Shown here: positions 21,748 to 30,000 of the stretch, in pieces
Layout of the letters: the number at the start of each line of letters is the position of its first letter
Position numbering within the stretch: position 1 is the stretch's first letter
NCBI GenBank assembly: GCA_963575745.1
Contig: CAUYUJ010014178.1
Coordinates: forward strand, 20,782 to 50,781
Direction of reading: 5' to 3'
DNA length: 30,000 nt
DNA from: Prorocentrum cordatum
Taxonomy: Eukaryota > Sar > Dinophyceae > Prorocentrales > Prorocentraceae
Made by a program: the position numbers and the translations under genes
Notes under the pieces: generated by a model
The model's input: the letters and a program-made list of their open reading frames with translations, nothing else
Told to the model about the DNA's origin: nothing
The model's database searches: none

Positions 21748-22700
21748 AGTCTGGTCGAGAGCCGAATGATGGAAACCAAGAATGACACTCGTATCTTGAG
21801 GGCCTCACCATGGAGTTCTATCGTGTGCAGCAATGAGCCCCTGACCGCGAGCGCGCGCCTACGCGCGCGCACGGGCGCTCTGGCGCGCGCAATACAACAA
21901 CCAATACATAAGCCCCATCTTAACTTCAAAAACTGACTGGTGAAAACTAATTGTTTGACTCGTATACTGAGGGCCTCAACATGGAATCCTGCATCGAGAA
22001 CCAAGTCGCTTCCATCGTCGGGCGCGCGGCGCGCGCGCCCGACAAGGTAGAATTCCACGTCGAGGCACCCAGAATACGAGTGAAACAATTGGTTTTCACC
22101 AGTCAGTTTTCGAATTTAAGACGGGGCTTTCTGTATTGGCGGTGGCATTGCGCGCGCGCGCGCGCCGCGCGCCCGACGATGGAAGCGATTTGTTTCACGA
22201 TGCAGAATTCCATGTTGAGGCCCTCAGACTACGAGTGAAACAATTGGTTTTCACCATTCAGTGTTTGAAGTTAAGATGGGGCTTCTGTATTGGTTGTTGT
22301 ATTGCGCGCGCCAGAGCGCGCGCGCGTGCGCGCGTACGCGCGTGCGCGTGCTCGCGATAAAGGAAGCGACTTGTTCCGCGGTGCAGAATTCCGCGTTAGA
22401 GCCTTCAGAATACGAGTGGGGCAGTTGGTTTTCACCATTCAGTTATCGAACTTAAGATGGGCATGGTGTGATGCTTGCTGTGTTGCGGGTGCCAGAGCGC
22501 GCGCGCGTGCGCGCGATGAGGAACGCTTATTGTTTCACACTATAGAATTCCATGCTTGGGCCTCAGAACACGAAAGACATAATTGGTTTTCACCATTCTG
22601 TTTTCGAAAGTAAGACGGGTACTCGTCAATGTTTTCTGCGCTGCGCGCGCGCCAGAGCACGCGCGCGCGCTTGCGCGCGCGGGCGATAAGGGAAGTCGAT
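21748..22700. repeat. Inverted array of about 155-180-bp repeats with GC-alternating cores
   Basis: Each unit has a conserved part (GAATTCCATGTTGAGGC, then CAGAATACGAGTGAAACAATT, GGTTTTCACC and TTAAGATGGGG) followed by 20-50 bp of alternating GC/GT. Plus-orientation anchors GGTTTTCACC fall near 22091, 22246, 22427 and 22585. Units at 21755-21880 and 21905-22016 are in the opposite orientation, so the array is a long inverted repeat around 22030. Each unit ends in a potential Z-DNA-forming tract. No transposition gene is attached. Confidence 0.85.
22017..22043. repeat. 27-bp GC palindrome at the centre of the inverted array
   Basis: GTCGGGCGCGCG and its reverse complement are separated by 3 bases (GCG). 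It marks the exact point at which the repeat units switch orientation. Confidence 0.88.
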
Positions 22701-22904
22701 TGATTCTCCTTTCTAAAAGATTAATAGATTCTACCCCCCCCCCCCGGACTTTTCGGTTACCGCGCGCGTGCTGTAAATCATATATGAGTCTGACCACATG
22801 TCCATCCTAAGTATGAATTCATACCATCCCAGCCAGGCCGGGTCCCCCCCCCCTGCGGTTCCCTGTCAAATAACACTATGCGGGGAGATTTTTCTTTCTA
22901 ACAT

Positions 22905-23382
22905 AACACTTTTTCGCGAATCCCTTGCAAAAAAATGGGACGAAGTGCACGCGCGCGCGTCGTCGCGCGCGCATGCCGGAATCCTTCAAAACCCTTTGGT
23001 GCCGGAAGGATTTCGCAATCGAGTTTCCGAAAAATATACGAAAACACATGGTTTCGCAACACTGGTTTGCTAAAACAACTTCCGCGCGAGCTCTTGCGAA
23101 ATCTTAAGACAACCATAAGTTTTTGTAAGATTTTCACAACATGCTACCAAACGGGCTTCGCGCGCGCATGTCGAAATCTGTCGAACGCCCTTGCGCGTGT
23201 GCCGTCGCGAGAATCCCCTGCAAAAAACGGAACGAAGTGCAGACGCGCGCGTCGTCGCGGACGTATGCCGAAAACCTTCGAAACCCATCGGTTTCGGAAG
23301 GATTTCAAAGTCGCGCGTCCAAAAAACCTACAAGAACCCAAGGTTTCGCAACACGGATTTTCAACAAAAGCGTGCGCGCGCG
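22905..23382 (+). repeat. Two diverged copies of a repeat with period about 293 bp
   Basis: TGCAAAAAAATGGGACGAAG near 22926 matches TGCAAAAAACGGAACGAAG near 23219. Both are followed by an alternating CG tract, a CTTTGGTGCCGGAAGG or CATCGGTTTCGGAAGG segment, then GGTTTCGCAACAC and CTCTTGCG. The second copy stops at CTCTTGCG (about 23380), where the GTC array begins. Confidence 0.75.
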
Positions 23383-23900
23383 CTCTTGCGTCGTCGTCGT
23401 CGTCGTCGCCGTCCTCCCTCCTCCCGCGTCGTCGTCGTCGTCGTCGCCTACGTCGTCCTCTGTCTTTTCTCCTGTTTGTCGTCGTCGTCCTCTTTGGCGT
23501 CGTGGTCGTTTCCATCGTCGTTGTCGCCGTGGTCGTCCTTCCTCCTCCTCCCACGTCGTCGTCGTCGTCCGTCGTCGGCGTCTCATCGTCGTCCCTCCTA
23601 TGTCGTCGCCGTCGTCGTCGTCGTTGTCGTCGTCGTCTTCCCTCCTCCCTCGTCGTTGTCGTCGTCGGCGTCGCCGTCCTTCCTCCTTCGTCGTCGTTCG
23701 CGTCGTCACCGTCCTCCCTCCTCCTTCGTCGTTGTCGTCGTTGTCGCCGTCGTCGTCCTTCCTCCTTCCTCGTCGTCGCCTTCGTTGGCGTCGTCGTCGT
23801 CGTCTTCGTCGTCGTCGGCGTCGGCGTCGTTGTCGTCGTCGAAGTCGTCGGAGACGTCGTCGGTGTCGTCCTAGTCGTTGTCGCCGGTGTCGTCGTAGTC
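23383..23900. repeat. GTC-rich triplet array with CTTCC interruptions
   Basis: About 520 bp of GTCGTC triplets broken at intervals by CCTCCCTCCTCC or CCTTCCTCCTTC (near 23412, 23533, 23632, 23673, 23708, 23753). Every frame on both strands is open because of the triplet content, so predicted Ser/Arg/Val or Thr/Arg proteins are not credible. Confidence 0.92.
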
Positions 23901-24002
23901 GGTCTTAACAGGTTTTGCAAACCAAGTTGCGGGCGGGTGGGCGGGATGTTTGCGCGAGCAGTGGAGAAGACAACTTCAAGTTCAGCAAATTATTGCACAA
24001 GG

Positions 24003-24070
24003 TAGAGCTCCACGCTGAGTCACTCAGAATACGAGTGAAACGATGGGTTGTCACCACGCAGTTTTCGGGG
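24003..24070 (+). repeat. Isolated copy of the inverted-array unit
   Basis: CTCAGAATACGAGTGAAACG, then GGGTTGTCACC and CAGTTTTCGGGG match the conserved part of the 21.7-22.7-kb units, followed by a GC-alternating tract. It shows that the repeat was spread before or after the 22.9-23.9-kb block arose. Confidence 0.7.
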
Positions 24071-24189
24071 CCGCGGCGCGCGCGCGGGTGGCGCTGACTG
24101 TCGCGCTCGAGGAAAAAAATACGCGCAGCTCTCCGCGCGCTCGCGCCGCCGCGCGCGCGGCGGCCCGCGTTCGTTGAAAGCCCTGTGCC

Positions 24190-24370
24190 GTCCACTCTGA
24201 AAGAATCGCCGTGTTGGCCGGGGAATCCGAATGACACCCTTAACGGTGGCCGACGAACGCGCGCGGGTGACGCGCGTCACCCGCGCGCGCGCGGGGAGTT
24301 CTGTGTTGTCCTCGCGAAAGAAGTCGCCGTGCGGACCTGGGCACTAAAGTGACCCCGTAACGGTGACCGA
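24190..24370 (+). repeat. Two tandem copies, period about 118 bp
   Basis: GTCC..TGAAAGAATCGCCGTG...AACGGTGGCCGA at 24190-24253 matches GTCCTCGCGAAAGAAGTCGC...AACGGTGACCGA at 24308-24371. The GC-rich palindrome at 24258-24289 lies between the conserved parts. Confidence 0.7.
24258..24289. repeat. Perfect 32-bp palindrome
   Basis: Two 16-bp arms with no spacer, centred between 24273 and 24274; the core is GGGTGACGCGCGTCACCC. It could extrude as a cruciform; no function is visible. Confidence 0.9.
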
Positions 24371-25641
24371 TTGGATTTCCACGTTCACATGTGTTCGGGC
24401 TTGTGTTTTCTGACACTGACAATGCAGCCGCCCCCGCGCACGCGCGACGCCGCGCGCGCGCAAGGGGAGTTCTGCGTTGTCCACGCGCGGGTGGGCGCAC
24501 GAAGGCGCGCGTTCGCGCGCGCGCGCCTGCGTGGCGAATGGCGCACTATCAACATGAAAAACAATACACTAGTGGCTTGGGGGCTCACATGCACGCGTGG
24601 CGCGCTCCACTCAAACCACCCCCTTTTATGTTCACTTTCCACGCTTTCAGGGTGGCAGAATAATACACCAGCGCTGCATCGCACCCGTCGCGCGGGCCAT
24701 GAGCCCGCGCGAGGGGCGCGAGGTGGCGCCGATGTCGGTCACGCGAGAAAAGAAATCCACGCCGCAACATAAAATACATCACCTCCCCCAAAACCGCAGC
24801 CCACCTAAACGTGCATACTGTGAACACGCAGTGCTCTTCTCGAAACGGAATGCCCCCCCCCCCCCAGTGCGCTCCAGTGAACATGAATGTAGTTGGGCAG
24901 CACTTAATATTACGAGTTCTTTGGGGAAGTCCAAACAGCATTGTGCAGCTTCGGACGTGCGCGCTGTCGGCTCGACGGCTCTTTTGCGTCGTGCGGGTCG
25001 CCCCCGCGTCCGTTCCGGTGCCCGACTCAATCTGCGGCGACTCCAGATTTCTCGGTGCTATCCGACTGTCCGAGCTTGCCCCTGCGGATCGGTTTGTGCA
25101 CTTATGGGTGACGCCAGAGATGCGCTGGAAAGGGGGGGGGGGGGAGGAAACGAGTAAATTCGAGGAAGGCAAGGGGGAATGGAATACCGAAAGAATTAAG
25201 AGGACAACGGCTACAGGAGGACCACGGAACACGATGGGGACGAAGACGCGATGGGAGAGGAGGAGGGAAGGAGGCGTGGAGCAGGAGGAGGGGCGGCAAA
25301 CACAAGCATGATAAGAGGGAGGGCCCACGAGGAGGGGATAACCGTGGCACCAACCTTGACGCGCGCATTATGTTGCTTCCAACTTCGAGATCGGATGGCG
25401 CGGCTTGTGGCCGGCCTGGGAATAAATTCTGGCAAGTTTGTGTTCCAGTGCGTCCAAGGCTTCAATGTACCACATGTTTGTTCTATCCTTGTAGCCATTG
25501 GCTGAATTTGAATCAGTGGTCTTGGAGGACTCCACGTGTTTCTTCTCCGCATTTTGCTTTAGACCACTCGAGCAGGAACGATGGGGCGTGAGTTAGAATC
25601 CTTTGGCGAAGTTGGCTCTTCTTTTTCCTGCACGGACATCA
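24371..25641. other. Region upstream of the unidentified gene, no clear coding
   Basis: GC-alternating tracts continue to about 24740. Runs of C at about 24850-24863 and G at about 25132-25143 occur. Open frames on both strands are low complexity. A pyrimidine tract (CTCTTCTTTTTCCTGC, about 25616-25631) lies just before the gene and could serve a 3' splice or trans-splice site, but no AG falls between it and the ATG at 25642. Confidence 0.4.
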
Positions 25642-28050
25642 ATGTCTAGGAGGACGTCGCAGGAGATAACCGGGAAAGAGATCTCGCACCGCCTATGCGA
25701 GTCTTCGGAGCCGTGCTACAAGGTAGCCTGGGGCGTGATGTTCGGCCAGGCGTGCTTCGCCAAAGTTCGTGCCAACCACCGCCGCCTGCAGCAGATGCCC
25801 AACGGGAAGCAGGACGTCGTGGACGACAAAAAGCAGATGATCGAGGATCCTGGCACCTGGCGCAGGCAAGAGTTCTTCAGATCTGACGATCACAGGGCGC
25901 AACAGAAGGCGCTGGCCCGCGTCGCCGCGAACTTCACCGAGCAGTCGAAGATCCACCAGACCGTGGACGTGCAGGACGACGTCGGCGTGACAAAGAGGAA
26001 GTACAAGCAGCTCAGGACACGAGGGTCTCAACATGCACAGGGCCACACATGCACCCACCCCATGCCGTTCCAATGCGTCCCGACTCCACTTGTGGAATGA
26101 CATGGGTGTTGATGCAGATGGGGCACGTGCATGTTAAGACACTCGTGGAGGAGGGAGGAGTCTGACAACGATCTTGACTCAGCTGAGCTCTCGGATGACT
26201 TCGACGAGCTGCGCGATCGCCAAGTGGTCGAGGACGCTCACGACATGACGGACGCCTGCAACCGCAAGCTGGTCTGCGTGAAAGATTGCCCCCGTCACCG
26301 CCGACTCTCGGGCCACCAGACTTTGGAAGGGGCCGGGCGCGGTGGCGGTGGCGACGTCGGCGGTGGTCCGTCTTCGTCCTGCGGCACAGAGCGCACTCGT
26401 GGGCGGACGGGGCCAGTGGGCGACGATGTTCATGACTGCGACCCGCCTGGCAAGAAGCTCAAGGGCAGCAAGAGTGGTGCTGCTGGTGCTGCGCTTCCAG
26501 ACGACGGCGAGGGGAAGACCGAGGGCGTCAAGTTCCTCGAGCAGCGCCAGTCCCTCGTCCAGACCTTGACGGCCGTGGCAGCTCAGCTCGGGAGCTCCAA
26601 GGCGGGGAGGATCCAATCGCACCTCCATCTGGAGACATTCCTCAAACTCCTCCCCCACCTCCTCCCCTTCCCTCTCGCCCACTCCGCCTCCACCTCCTGG
26701 CCCTCCCGAGGCCCACTCCGCCTCCACCTCCTAGCCCTCCTCCTGCTCCTCCTTGCGCTCCTCGCGATTGGATCCACCCCGAAGGGGGTGAAGTCCAGCG
26801 TGCAGGCGATGGCCATCGACGGCGACCTGCTCCCTTTGCAGCCCGCGGCCTTGGAGGGGGGCATCAGCGCGACCCTCGATGATATCAAGAAGCAGCTGGA
26901 CAACGCCAAAAAGGTCAAACCCCACGAGATCAGCGGGTGCATGGACAGCGTGGCGGCGCTGCAGGCACAGCTGAAAGACCTCGCCAAGAGGAGGGGCGAG
27001 CTCAGGTCGGCCGTGAACTTCTGCGTGAAGGAGGTCCGCGATAAGGAGCGCGCGGACGGTCAGAAGGTTTACTGGGCCAAGTACTCCATCGAGAAGCGCC
27101 TGATCAACGGTGGCTTCGGCAAGCTGCACGGCAAGAAGTTGAGCCAGGTGATCTACGCGCTGCAGGGCGCCGAGGGTGACGTCGTCGCCCAATGCCCTGG
27201 GATTGAGGACGACGGCCGCCAGACCTTCATGTCGTTGGAGATCGGGAAGCCGCAGGGGGAAGTCGACTTGGAGAGGTTCGGGTTTTGGCCCACTGGGCAC
27301 GAGACCATCGCAGAGCTCGCCAAGATCTACGGCGACAGCCAGGTGGTCAAAGACAAGATGGCAGCGATGCAGGCTGCGCTGACCAGCAATCCATCGTGGG
27401 CAGGGGCCGTCGCGAACAGCGAGGGGCTGACTGACGCCGAGGAGCTCAAACGCATCTTCGGCCAGGTCGGCACAGGAGACGGGTGCGAGCCCTGGCTGCT
27501 CTCAGGCCGCATGGGCTGCTGCCGTCATGGGCCCTCCGCCTTCGCGCTGCCGGGCGTCGCGGCCATGGTCTATACAACAGAGAAGCCGGTTCATTTCCAG
27601 TTGTCCGAGGTTGGCCCCATCCTCGAGAAAGGCTTCTGCATCAAGGAGTATGCGAAGTACTTGGAGTCAAGTGATGGCCAGAGTTTCCTCGATGCGAATG
27701 CGTGGGCGGTTCGCCTGCAGCCCTTCTCGTTCTTCTACATGCCTGACGGTTTCATTGTGCTGTGGGTGTACTACGCAGATGATAGGAAGGGCTCCATGCC
27801 AGATGGCGGCGCCGAGCCCAAACCGACAGGCAAGAAGGCCAAAGCAACAGTCAGGGCTTTCGACAAAGCCGCCGACGCTGCCTTCCTCGTCTCGGTGCCT
27901 GTGTTCACGGACGCGTCCAAGCAGCTCGAGCCAAAGGTTCGCAAGGCCATTCACTCGTACAACATGGAGGTGATCAAGAGCAAGGGCAAGGATCCCAAGT
28001 GGGAGAACCGCGGCATGAAGCTGGACGAGTACTTCAAAGATGCATCGTGA
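25642..28050 (+). CDS. Unidentified three-exon gene carried by the giant element
   Basis: Proposed exons: 25642-26015, 26151-26601 and 26785-28050, total 2091 nt (697 codons with stop). The ATG at 25642 is the first of the frame; an upstream exon remains possible. Exon 1 is helical and basic (SHRLCESSEPCYKVAWGV; later VTKRKYKQLR). Exon 2 starts acidic (EESDNDLDSAELSDDFDEL), then is Gly/Ser-rich, then KFLEQRQSLVQTLTAVAAQL. Exon 3 has a predicted coiled coil (about 26875-27060, TLDDIKKQLDNAKK and AQLKDLAKRRGELR) and a globular C-terminal part with several Trp/Phe/Tyr residues (AWAVRLQPFSFFYMPDGFIV). Codon use is regular and stop-free for 1.2 kb in exon 3. No family recognised. Without removing the third-exon-side intron the protein would gain a false Leu-rich membrane-like stretch. 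Confidence 0.65.
26016..26150 (+). mobile_element. Introner-like GA-AG intron with 21-bp TIRs
   Basis: 26018-26038 and 26127-26147 are inverted repeats matching at 19 of 21 positions (inner block AACATGCAC). The direct repeat AGGA flanks it at 26014-26017 and 26149-26152. Donor CTCAG|GA and acceptor GGAG|GA give a 135-bp phase-2 intron that removes the TGA at 26098-26100 and joins KQLR to REESDNDL in frame. Confidence 0.78.
26602..26784 (+). mobile_element. Introner-like GC-AG intron with 18-bp TIRs
   Basis: 26603-26620 and 26764-26781 are inverted repeats matching at 17 of 18 positions, including GGATCCAATCGC exactly. The direct repeat AAGG flanks it at 26599-26602 and 26782-26785. Donor AAG|GC and acceptor GAAG|GG give a 183-bp phase-0 intron with no in-frame stop. 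Its C/T-rich interior would encode a Leu/Pro-rich stretch unlike the rest of the protein, which supports removal. Confidence 0.78.
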
Positions 28051-28807
28051 GATTGAGTAAAGAATGGTTTAGAGATCCCGACTGCTGCTGCTGCCGCCCT
28101 GGCCGCCAGACCCGCCATTTTTGCGTTGAACGATGCCCCTGGATGTGTGTTTGCTGTGCGACGGCATGGCAGAGTAAGAGTCCCGTGGCAGGTTGATCGT
28201 ACTGTGCAAGTTGCTGCTCAGACGTGATGGAAACCAGCTGGTTACTTCCGAACGTTGATTTCGGATCGACTCAAAATCGAGTTTCAGGCCGCCTGATAAA
28301 TGAGTTGTTATCCGAACCAATTGCGAGTCACTGTGGCGCGAAGCTTATCGAACACATTCCCAAATCAACGACGCACTTGAGTACACGAATGTCGGAAGAA
28401 CAGTTAAATACATTTAGGTACACAATCATCAAAACACTAACAGTTCCAAACACATACACACTTAAATGCACGTAGTTAGAAACAAACAAAAAGGTACAGG
28501 GGGATGAGGAGTAGGAACAACACAAAGAGGATGACCACTGACCACGGAGAGAAACAGCGAGGGGAGTAAAACAACGGGTAGGACGAGGTCCAGGACAACA
28601 ACAACGATGAGGAGGACTACAAGGAGGCAGGAAAAGGACAACTAGGAATAGGAATAGGAAAACTACGAAGTAGGAGGAAAGAGAAGAGGAGGAGGGCGCC
28701 TCCCCCCCGCCCCCGCCGCCCCTGGCGGGCTTCGTGTTCGGCGGAGGCGCGCTGGCCCCGCTGGCCGCCGCCGCCGCCGCCGCCGTCGGAATCGTCATCG
28801 TCGCGGT
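28051..28807. other. 3' flank of the unidentified gene, no gene seen
   Basis: AT-richer sequence after the stop, then a purine-rich segment on the + strand (28500-28700). A GCC triplet run lies at about 28764-28785. Open frames are low complexity. Confidence 0.45.
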
Positions 28808-29080
<273 letters not shown>

Positions 29081-29666
29081 CCACTCGCGTTGCTGTGGTA
29101 TGTTTATGCTGCCAGACCTTCGTCTATGGACCCCGTTCCACTTCCCGAGTCCCCTGTCCTCCCGTTGCTCCCCCCTCCGCCTTCTCGTCCTGCTCCGTTT
29201 CCTCCTCTTCGTCCTATCCTTCCTCGTCCTCGCTTCTTGTCGGGGTGATCGTCGTCGGCATCGTCGCCCCCTTCCTGCGTAATAGAACGGGTGCGGGGCT
29301 GTAGTTTTACAGCGTAGGGATTGGAGGGCAGGCGGACCGCGCGGGATGATGATGACGACAGCCCCCCCGACGCGACACACAGAACACCGAGGGCCACATT
29401 TTGAAAACGAGCCGCCCGTACATGACATGCACGTGCAACCGCTTGCACGACCGATGTTCAACGATGCACAACGCTTGCGTTGAAACCGAAGGGCGCAAAA
29501 CCGAACGCACAAGCAAAGCGTGTATATTTGCTTCGGATTGCAACGGAACTTACAGAAAAATCAGCGCTTGCGAAAACATCCTTAGACGAATAAGCTCTCG
29601 CGAAACAAATCCTTAGACAAATCAGCTCTTGCGGCCCCTTTCCTTATCCACGCCTTGAATTGTAGC
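29081..29666. other. Right subterminal region of the giant element
   Basis: Mixed composition, with a second pyrimidine-rich block (29110-29235). Near 29565-29630 two copies of a short motif (ATCCTTAGACRAAT, then AGCTCTYGCG) lie about 37 bp apart. No gene seen. Confidence 0.45.
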
Positions 29667-29694
29667 CACTTCCTGGTCATTCGGCACCTAACCA
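29667..29694 (-). repeat. Right terminal inverted repeat of the giant element
   Basis: Reverse complement matches 7989-8016 at 25 of 28 positions. The end TTCGGCACCTAACCA is exact. Confidence 0.92.
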
Positions 29695-29702
29695 CTCTGC
29701 GT
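29695..29702. repeat. Right copy of 8-bp target site duplication CTCTGCGT
   Basis: Identical to 7981-7988 and immediately next to the right terminal repeat. Confidence 0.92.
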
Positions 29703-30000
29703 GATCTTCGCCTTCTTCTTCATGGTGCGGATCGGGGGGGGGGCTCACTCGGGGCACTGGGACTCGAAGAAGGTCCTGACTGGACTGGACATTGCCCCGA
29801 AGTGCAAGGGCGAGCAGGTGGGCCACTTCGCCGCGGCGGACGAGGTGGTGCTGTGGTTCAAGTCGTCGAAGGCCGACCAGAAGGGAGCAGGGCAGGCTAG
29901 GAACCGCTGCCGTTCGAACGACCCGATCGGCATATGCCCAGTGTGGACGGCGGAGTGCTACAACCGCTGGTTCCCGAGCCGCATCTCGGGCAAAGAGGCG
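29695..30000 (+). pseudogene. Tyrosine recombinase, catalytic half (runs off the window)
   Basis: Frame 1 is open from 29695 to the window end. It starts LCVIFAFFFMVRIG, the helix holding the first catalytic Arg of tyrosine recombinases (Arg codon 29728), then WDSKKVLTGLDIAP, VVLWFKSSKADQKGAGQARN (the beta-hairpin with the usual SK-x-DQ) and GICPVWTAECYNRWF. The His-x-x-Arg and the nucleophilic Tyr would lie beyond 30000. The first residues overlap the last ones of 7066-7988 (LCV) across the duplicated octamer. After the Arg, a run of nine G (29732-29740) gives Gly-Gly-Gly where a Glu is common, possibly a mutation or a miscounted homopolymer. Confidence 0.75.

Noticed and set aside
23144-23920. 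Thr/Arg-rich and Ser/Arg/Val-rich ORFs on both strands
   Set aside because: They are translations of the GTC triplet array in different frames.
24585-25328. 247-codon minus-strand ORF
   Set aside because: Low-complexity Ser/Pro/Leu text over C- and G-runs, with overlapping open frames on both strands and no motif.
26617-26780. Transmembrane helix in the cargo protein
   Set aside because: The Leu-rich stretch coincides with the TIR-bounded 183-bp intron and is probably not translated.

Overview
The window looks like nuclear DNA of a dinoflagellate. It is very GC-rich and full of repeats. It carries a near-exact relic of the dinoflagellate spliced leader (10237-10258), introns with GC and GA donors, and the remains of a tyrosine-recombinase (DIRS-like) retroelement. 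This assignment is inferred from these signs; no rRNA or organelle marker is present.

Outer layer (1-7988 and 29695-30000, both + strand): a decayed DIRS-like retroelement. In order it holds a gag-like ORF with a zinc cluster, a possible OTU-like cysteine-protease domain, a reverse transcriptase that has lost its first half, an RNase H domain, a low-complexity zinc-ribbon segment, and the core-binding half of a tyrosine recombinase. That recombinase breaks off at 7988 and its catalytic half resumes at 29695 in the matching frame.

Inserted layer (7989-29694, 21,706 bp): the recombinase is split by one large element. It has 28-bp terminal inverted repeats (25/28 matching, outer 15 bp perfect) and sits between two exact copies of the 8-bp duplication CTCTGCGT. 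This is the strongest finding. Left to right it carries a G-rich region with no clear gene (8017-10236), the spliced-leader relic, a long broken gene with transposase-like D/D/E spacing (10671-14928), a small basic ORF, a 129-bp satellite (about 16930-21520), an inverted array of GC-alternating repeats (21.7-22.7 kb), further GC-rich and GTC-rich arrays (22.9-24.4 kb), an unidentified multi-exon gene (25642-28050), and a (CT)59 tract.

Third layer: three small introns inside the two genes of the large element behave like introners, that is, transposon-derived introns. Each has terminal inverted repeats and is flanked by a 4-bp direct repeat (AGGC, AGGA, AAGG). In each case the left copy supplies the donor (GC, GA, GC) and the right copy supplies the AG acceptor. 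Removing them restores or keeps the reading frame.

The window is thus a three-level nest: a retroelement split by a giant TIR element, whose own genes are split by introner-like introns. Gene calls rest on reading-frame behaviour and remembered family motifs; no database search was possible. Many ORF starts are not ATG and 5' ends are uncertain.
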